64,000 nucleotides of DNA, taken from Cinnamomum chago (Eukaryota > Streptophyta > Magnoliopsida > Laurales > Lauraceae). Where the stretch lies: the NCBI GenBank assembly GCA_038049695.1, contig CP142455.1, positions 26,077,501 to 26,141,500 of the forward strand. Direction: 5' to 3'. This document shows positions 58,801 to 64,000 of the stretch, piece after piece. The notes under the pieces are model-generated. The model ran no database searches, was not told the origin of the DNA, and was given only the letters and a program-made list of their open reading frames with translations. Every line of letters begins with the position of its first letter. Positions within the stretch are counted from its first letter, which is position 1. Position numbers and translations under genes: made by a program.

Positions 58801-61800
58801 TTTTGAAGTTTCATGTTGATTTCATGCTGACTTTTCCTTGCTCTTGCTGTTGGGCTGTTCCTAGTGGTGAGATGGTTTGATTGAGACTGAGTTTTGGTAA
58901 AACCTGGCCATCTTCTTTCTTTGTTGTGCATTCTTGTTGAGTGTAGCCTACATCTTTTTCCATTTGGAAAGAAATGGAAAAAGTTGAATGATCACAGGTG
59001 TATTTACTAGTCAATTACAGCCAGATTTTGCACACTTAATTTTTATTTTTATGTTTTTGTAGTCCAAATTATTATGGCTTTGCTTCCATTGTGACAACTT
59101 TGATCACATACTGTGAATTATGTTCTGTGAATCAAATAGAAATACTGTTTGATGCCAATATCATGTAATGGTGGACTCTTTCATGAAGGAAGGGTTGCAT
59201 TGTTCTCCTTTTCTCATTTTTGTATGTAATTTCTTTTGATTTTGTTTGGTAGTATTCTCATTCATCATTGTTTTTTGCCAATCTGTTTTGCTTTCTACTT
59301 CCTCCTTTCATTAATATTAAGGTAGCTTGATGAGGGAAAAAAGAATTGTATGGTGCCCAATCTGTATGAACCACCTGCTTTTTTGTTTGACTGGTAATTG
59401 ACATGCAGGGTCCACTTTTGGTAGTCTAAGCCTTTCATCTGGAGAGGCTCTTCATGGGATTTCTAAACACTTTCCCATTTGTATGATTCATGGTAATCTA
59501 TTCATGCTTTTTAAGTAACAGTATGATGCAGGCTCGATTTGATGCAATCGGACTGTCTAGTGCCCAAATAAATCAAATCTAGAAAATTTCCAACACCACA
59601 CCAATATGCAGTAAAGAAAACAAAAATCCTGAATTTTAATGGTAAAGGAACAATGCTGAAAAACCCAAAATCTGACCTGTATGAGCCTTCTCAATCTCCT
59701 AGCATCCACGTGATACACGAGAGGAAAAATAAAGCCAAAACAGTGCTTTATTAATAATATTGAAAAACTGTAGTGTAGCATGAACAGTGCCGACGACCCA
59801 TACATCCCTTTATATCATGCTTAAAACCACAAAAAACCCCAGTAATCCTACCATGATCGAGTCCTAACATAATTAGAAATCTATAATTATTGTTTCCTAA
59901 TCAAATCAACCATTAGATACTAAAAAAACTAAAGAAATTTGAGGATTTGGAGATTTCAATTCGTCACTGCCTCTTGTTACAAATCTGGCTGGGGGGCCCA
60001 TGTGGCCCACTTGATCATGAAGAGACCTAGACGGCTTGAAAGGGGCCTACGACCCTTGTGGTGTAGAGTCAATGTGGGTTCGGCCAGTTTTGACCCATTA
60101 ACCTGATGCCCCAAGTTACTGTACGTACTGGCTTTTTTGTCTTCAGAATTTCTGAAAATTGCATACAGCACCCTGTTTTTTACTGTAATAATAAAACTGT
60201 CCCTGAAACACAGTTTTAGGCTTAGAATTAGACTGTTTGGGCCCAAGTTCTCCGTAAGAACTTGTCAGGACCCTTGCGGGTCATCTTGGGATGCTCCCAC
60301 TGTTGTAAATAAGCTTCATCCATAACAAATATTAGATCTTATCGATTTCTTCATCACAGGTGGGTTGGGATTGTTAATAACTAGTAATATGAAAAGCTTG
60401 AGCTGTTAGTAAACGGCATAACAATTTATATCAACACCCACCCTCGAATGGGAGGCCATTTGAATTCGAAACCTAGCAATGGAACAGAATATAACAGACC
60501 AGACAGACAGATGGAGGTAACATGCCTCCTTGGGGTTTCGAACTTGTGACCTCTGGCTAACACCAAAAGCTCAAGCTGCCAGTAAATGACATAACAATAT
60601 ATATCAACTGGGACCATTTGAAGGGGTTGCCTTTCTGGATGTCTCCTATCCAATATAATTCCACTCACATGTATAGGTTACCAAAAGGTTTGCTCTACCT
60701 GTATACTATTTGGTGTCAGGAATTTCCGCCACAAAGATTACCAAGCATACAAGTTGGTCCCTGTGCCATTTTGAGCTTCTCCAGTCATTACCAGTGATTC
60801 TGGTTTAGATATTTTGTAAAGATTTTCTTAAACTTCATGTTAATGTAAATTAATTTTTCCCTTATAATGAATGTTTTCAGGAGCTAAAATCATTCTATAA
60901 TGAGACTAAAGTTCAAGTCCAAGGGATTCAGTTAAAATGGGGAGATGAACTCAGGAAACTTGGTGAGAAATTGAAGTTTTAGCTGAAGGTTTGCTCCAGC
61001 TTGTTTGTTTATAGTGAAAACTCACATTGCTTTCATTTGTTTCCTCAGGGCGTCACATCCGAGGACTTGAACTGGCTGCAACATCCTATCATAAAGTACT
61101 TGAGGAAAACCGCATGCTGTACAATCAAGTCCAAGACCTTAAAGGTTACCACCAGATACTGGTTGTGATAAAACTTTTGTTAATGTTATAAGATGTTTGT
61201 AGCCTATGTAATGACCTCGACTTTTGCAGGGTGCATAAGGGTTTATTGTAGAGTGAGACCCTTCTTACCAGGGCAAGCAGATATGCACTCCACTGTGGAT
61301 TATATTGGTGAAGATGGGAGCATCATTATTGTAAATCCTCGTAAGCAAGGCAAAGACTCAAGGCGGATATTTTCATTTAACAAAGTGTTTCAAACAAATG
61401 TTACGCAAGGTATGTTCACTTTTCAGAAGTATTCCTTAGATAAGGAAAGTTCTTGTGCTTTCTTCCTAGTCTCACAAAGCTGACCTTGCTAAATGCTTTA
61501 ATATTGAATGCTGATGATGATTATACTGCTTCTGCTTCCTTATAAAATTGGCATTATTAATTCTATAATGTACTTTTTAGTTTTATTCTAACAAACAATT
61601 AAACTGTCTTCATTCCAAAATGATATAATATGTCTCCTTAATTGTTACTTCCATTTAAGTGAGGTTTCTTTTTCTTCTGTTTTCTCTCTCTTTTTCTTTT
61701 TTTTTTAATGGAATGGAATTCTTTGGTGTGCAAAGTTAGAAACGAATAAATAATGTGGAAAGAATATCTTTTATTAAAAAAAATAAGGTTCTACATCTCA

Positions 61801-62871
61801 AGTTTGGATGGGGAGGCGGGTGGTGCACATCTTTTAACCTCCAATGGGTGTTGAGAATTGAGAGTAAAACGCCCCTGAATGATTTAGAAATATCAGGAAA
61901 AATGGTTGGGAATTGGAAGGAAAAAAAATGAACTATGAAGCATCAGAAGCATTTGAGCTGAAACAGATCAATGAGGCAATGTAGACAGAAAAAAAGAAAA
62001 GATTGTATTGTACCTGTGTCATTTCTTTCATGTGAAATAAAATTTAGTCAATCAGTTACCATGCTTTTGGCGAAGGTCAAAATACATTTCATGGTCTTGG
62101 AATCATCTTTTTTCACCTTAAAGTTAATAAGTTGATACTGAAGTGAGATCCCTAAATATCAGGAAATTCTTTTAATTAACAAACATCAAACTGTTTCATC
62201 ATCATCATCATCAAAGCCTTGTCCCAACTATGTTGGGGTCAGCTACATGAATTCTGTTTCTCCATTCCGATCTATCCTAAGCACAATCCTAATAAAGATC
62301 CAACTATTTCTTATAGCCATATATTTTTCTTGATGCTCTTGTATTCCCACTGTCCCAGATGTTCACTTTTTTATGATTTATGGAAAGTTATTGTATTTCC
62401 CTCCTTTTTTTAACTTGTACAGAAAACCTCTATAAAATGTTGATGTAGACATTTCCCTTGAGTGTCCAAACTTCTTGTATGCATTTTTTGCAGGAGTCCT
62501 GCACAAGGGCAGTGTGGGTTTTTTAACCCACCGCACCCATTATGTATGACCCCTCTGAATTAAGTGCGGGGACCAAAAATTCCGCAAGTCTGCTTTGCTG
62601 GACTCCCGTAGGAAACTGAAACCCATCTTTATTGTATCTAAAAGCAGAAATTGTTGGGATACTATTTTAGAAACTAGGGATGAATTTGTAATACTTCCCT
62701 GCCTTTAGTTGGATTTTTGTTTGAATGTCATCATCAGTTACTCTTACTAAACTGTTGTCTGCAGAGCAAGTGTTTGCTGATACACAGCCATTGATCAGAT
62801 CGGTTCTGGATGGTTTTAATGTCTGTATTTTTGCATATGGACAAACTGGATCTGGGAAGACCTACACGATG
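46851..62871 (+). CDS. Kinesin-like protein KIN-14 with CH domain, 5' part (3' part outside the window)
   Basis: KIN-14 proteins are plant minus-end-directed kinesins; those with a calponin-homology domain can link microtubules and actin. Ten exons join in frame with GT-AG borders: 46851-47004, 49810-49973, 50350-50493, 52512-52868, 56693-56761, 57052-57285, 60881-60962, 61049-61144, 61230-61409, 62765-62871 (529 codons). The CH domain covers residues ~53-180 ([48 protein letters not shown]). A coiled coil lies at about 375-433 (exons 6-8). The motor starts at ~434 ([15 protein letters not shown]) and reaches the P-loop [13 protein letters not shown] at residues 519-526 before the window ends. 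The upstream GTG is not needed; the ATG at 46851 fits. Exon 6 has a Cys cluster ([12 protein letters not shown]). Introns are up to 3.8 kb and full of transposable elements. No lesion is seen. Confidence 0.93.
51064..51342. mobile_element. hAT-type MITE with 8-bp target duplication
   Basis: The 279-bp element starts CACTGGCGGAACCAAGG and ends CCTGGGTCCACCCCTG, which are imperfect TIRs of the CAGGGGCGGACCCAGG kind common to plant hAT elements. It is flanked by perfect ATTACACA copies (51056-51063 and 51343-51350), the 8-bp duplication characteristic of hAT transposition. It contains a C homopolymer near 51115-51133 and no transposase. It lies in the third kinesin intron. Confidence 0.88.
53846..54523 (-). 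mobile_element. 5'-truncated RTE-type LINE
   Basis: On the minus strand the C-terminal part of a LINE polyprotein is read: [49 protein letters not shown] and [11 protein letters not shown]. After a frameshift near 54180 it continues with [33 protein letters not shown] and [11 protein letters not shown], ending at ADPT-stop. This is the conserved end of plant RTE LINEs. The 3' tail is a short TTGGT repeat (aaaccaaaccaaacc on the + strand). A direct repeat ACACTCTACAATTAGCACTA at 53827-53846 and 54524-54543 brackets it, matching a target-primed insertion. It sits in the fourth kinesin intron. Confidence 0.88.
57379..57800. repeat. ~230-bp diverged tandem duplication in a kinesin intron
   Basis: The block ctccttttccacttat … tgtgtgatagct … ctactttgtagagaat begins at 57379 and again at 57609, with further similarity (ttggctgatggtctgg / ttggctttagtctagc) downstream in each copy. 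It is clearly diverged, so the duplication is old. Confidence 0.7.
59527..60327 (-). mobile_element. Candidate solo LTR in a kinesin intron
   Basis: On the minus strand the segment has the order of an LTR: a possible TATA motif (tatataaaggg near 59810), then an AATAAAGCACTG poly(A)-like site near 59750 and a GT-rich 3' part ending …CCTGCA. It starts TGTTATGGATG and ends TGCA. No convincing target duplication was found and no coding is present, so this is a tentative call; the promoter-like motifs could be chance. Confidence 0.35.
62196..62325 (-). mobile_element. RTE LINE 3' terminus
   Basis: The minus strand encodes [13 protein letters not shown] followed by a few residues and a TGA. The TGA opens a (TGA)n tail (catcatcatcatcat on the + strand). 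This is the extreme C-terminus of an RTE LINE (same HVADP motif as the copy at 53.9 kb) with the microsatellite tail typical of these elements. Only about 130 bp remain. Confidence 0.65.
62491..62607. mobile_element. Small inverted-repeat element (candidate MITE)
   Basis: The left end GCAGGAGTCCTGCACAAGGG and the right end CTGCTTTGCTGGACTCCCGT are imperfect inverses of each other over about 18 bp. A further pair (gtgggttttttaacccac) forms an internal palindrome. No target duplication is clear. It lies in the intron before the last visible kinesin exon. Confidence 0.4.
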
Positions 62872-64000
62872 GTAATTACATCATGTTTATCTAATTGGAT
62901 TAACACATCATTGGTCTGATTTATGTGTTGATTGCAGTATTTTCTTATTTTTAATTTTTATATCTCAATGCAATATGATATTACATGTTGAATCCTCCCC
63001 AAATTGACATGAGACGGGGTCGGTACATGAAAATGAAGAGGAAATATTTAGCTAAACTTGGAATTTTGAATGCTAACATGTTGTGAACTTTCAACTTTCT
63101 CATTGTAATTGTCTTGAGCTCTTTGTAACATATCTTGCTTTTATGAAATAATCATTACCTAAACTAAAAGATTTAGTGGATGCTCAATGCAATACTTAAC
63201 CGCATATGTTCTATGTGCAACTTATAGCTGGTATTTTCACTTTTTGGAGTTGAAATAATGTTTTAGCCATTTCATCTTAACCATTGGTCTGCTAAACTTT
63301 TGGGTACTGGCATAATGTAGTTTTCGAACCTCAGCTCATTGAAACTTGTAAGTCCACTGAGCCGATGGTCATTTAAATTTCTTGCTTTTAAATCATTATA
63401 AAGTAGGAACATGAAAAAAAAAAAAAAAAAAAGCCAGGGGAATACCTTTTCAAAAAAAATAAATAATAATAATAATAATAAAATTAAAAAAAAAAAAATT
63501 TGGGGGGGGGGGGGGCGGCGGGCGGGTTGGATCTTGTGGTTAGTAGCCATTCAAAAAAAAAATCAAAAGTCTTTTTGTTAGTAATTTCAACTCATATAAT
63601 TAGTTTAAAGAAATTCAATGCTAGGCAGAGGATTCTCTCTTTATTTGAAAAGCAAACTGTGAACATAATATTTTTGCAGAGTTACAGAGTCTCTCTCTAA
63701 TCTCTATCTCCCCCTTGTGTGTGTGTACTTATGTTTCTCTCTAAAAAGGAACTTGCCTAATATTTTTGTAACTTACCCTTAGGTCATCAACCACACTAGT
63801 TATATACATATATAAGACATCTGAGCCATTTCGCCCAGGGGCCCTCCCATGAGCAACAATGGCCAAAACTCACACTGATCAGATAGATCCAGATTCAAAA
63901 AAATTCTATTAAGTTTATACTTAACAGCCTGCTGTATTTTCACCTAGAGAACTGTGATACCCAAATATGGATATGGGTACGGACACAAATACTGGGATGA
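62872..64000 (+). other. Kinesin intron running to the window edge
   Basis: After the donor at 62872 no next motor exon is found before the window ends. The intron holds poly(A) and poly(G) tracts near 63414-63520 and a CT-rich block near 63690. The remaining motor domain (switch I, switch II) must lie beyond 64000. Confidence 0.7.

Overview
This is nuclear DNA of a flowering plant. The evidence is GT-AG introns, a PLS-class pentatricopeptide (PPR) gene, a KIN-14 kinesin with a calponin-homology domain, FAR1-related and Mutator-type transposase relics, a Tat-clade Ty3/gypsy element, chromovirus remnants, RTE-type LINE ends and several MITEs. Nothing in the window fixes the species. It is gene-poor, AT-rich and heavily invaded: only two genes look functional, the PPR gene (24.6-26.8 kb, + strand) and the 5' part of the kinesin gene (46.9 kb to beyond the right edge, + strand).

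Layout. 0-9.3 kb: a broken FAR1-RELATED SEQUENCE gene (minus strand), a candidate TIR element (6.1-8.0 kb) carrying a T-rich minisatellite, and long featureless AT-rich DNA. 9.28-20.49 kb: one structurally complete Tat-type LTR retrotransposon, coding on the minus strand. It has two 681-bp LTRs, a GTGGG target duplication, a primer binding site and a polypurine tract. Its gag, protease, RT, two RNase H domains and integrase are all damaged, and the RT has lost its N-terminal part. On the opposite strand it carries a spliced antisense gene with its own TATA box and poly(A) signal. Between that gene and integrase lies an array of 17 copies of a 58-bp unit, each holding a hairpin.

20.5-24.6 kb: intergenic DNA with two different inverted-repeat MITEs, both sitting in TA microsatellites. 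24.6-26.8 kb: the single-exon PPR gene, which has no ATG at the expected start and a possible DYW remnant after its stop. 28.3-30.9 kb: a probable solo LTR. 32.4-34.2 kb: a decayed chromovirus pol on the minus strand. 34.5-38.7 kb: a patchwork of a NO VEIN-like exon (+), a CYP76-like P450 pseudogene (+) and a spliced Mutator transposase fragment (-) that meets the P450 relic tail to tail. 38.7-45.3 kb: no recognisable gene.

45.4-64.0 kb: the kinesin gene. Ten coding exons (529 codons) can be joined in frame, from the ATG through the CH domain to the P-loop of the motor; the rest lies outside the window. Its introns hold a hAT-type MITE with a perfect 8-bp target duplication, a 5'-truncated RTE LINE with a ~20-bp duplication, a second RTE 3' end, a candidate solo LTR and a small MITE.

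The feature most worth following up is the Tat element: an antisense transcription unit coupled to an array of hairpin-forming tandem repeats, a possible seed of satellite DNA.
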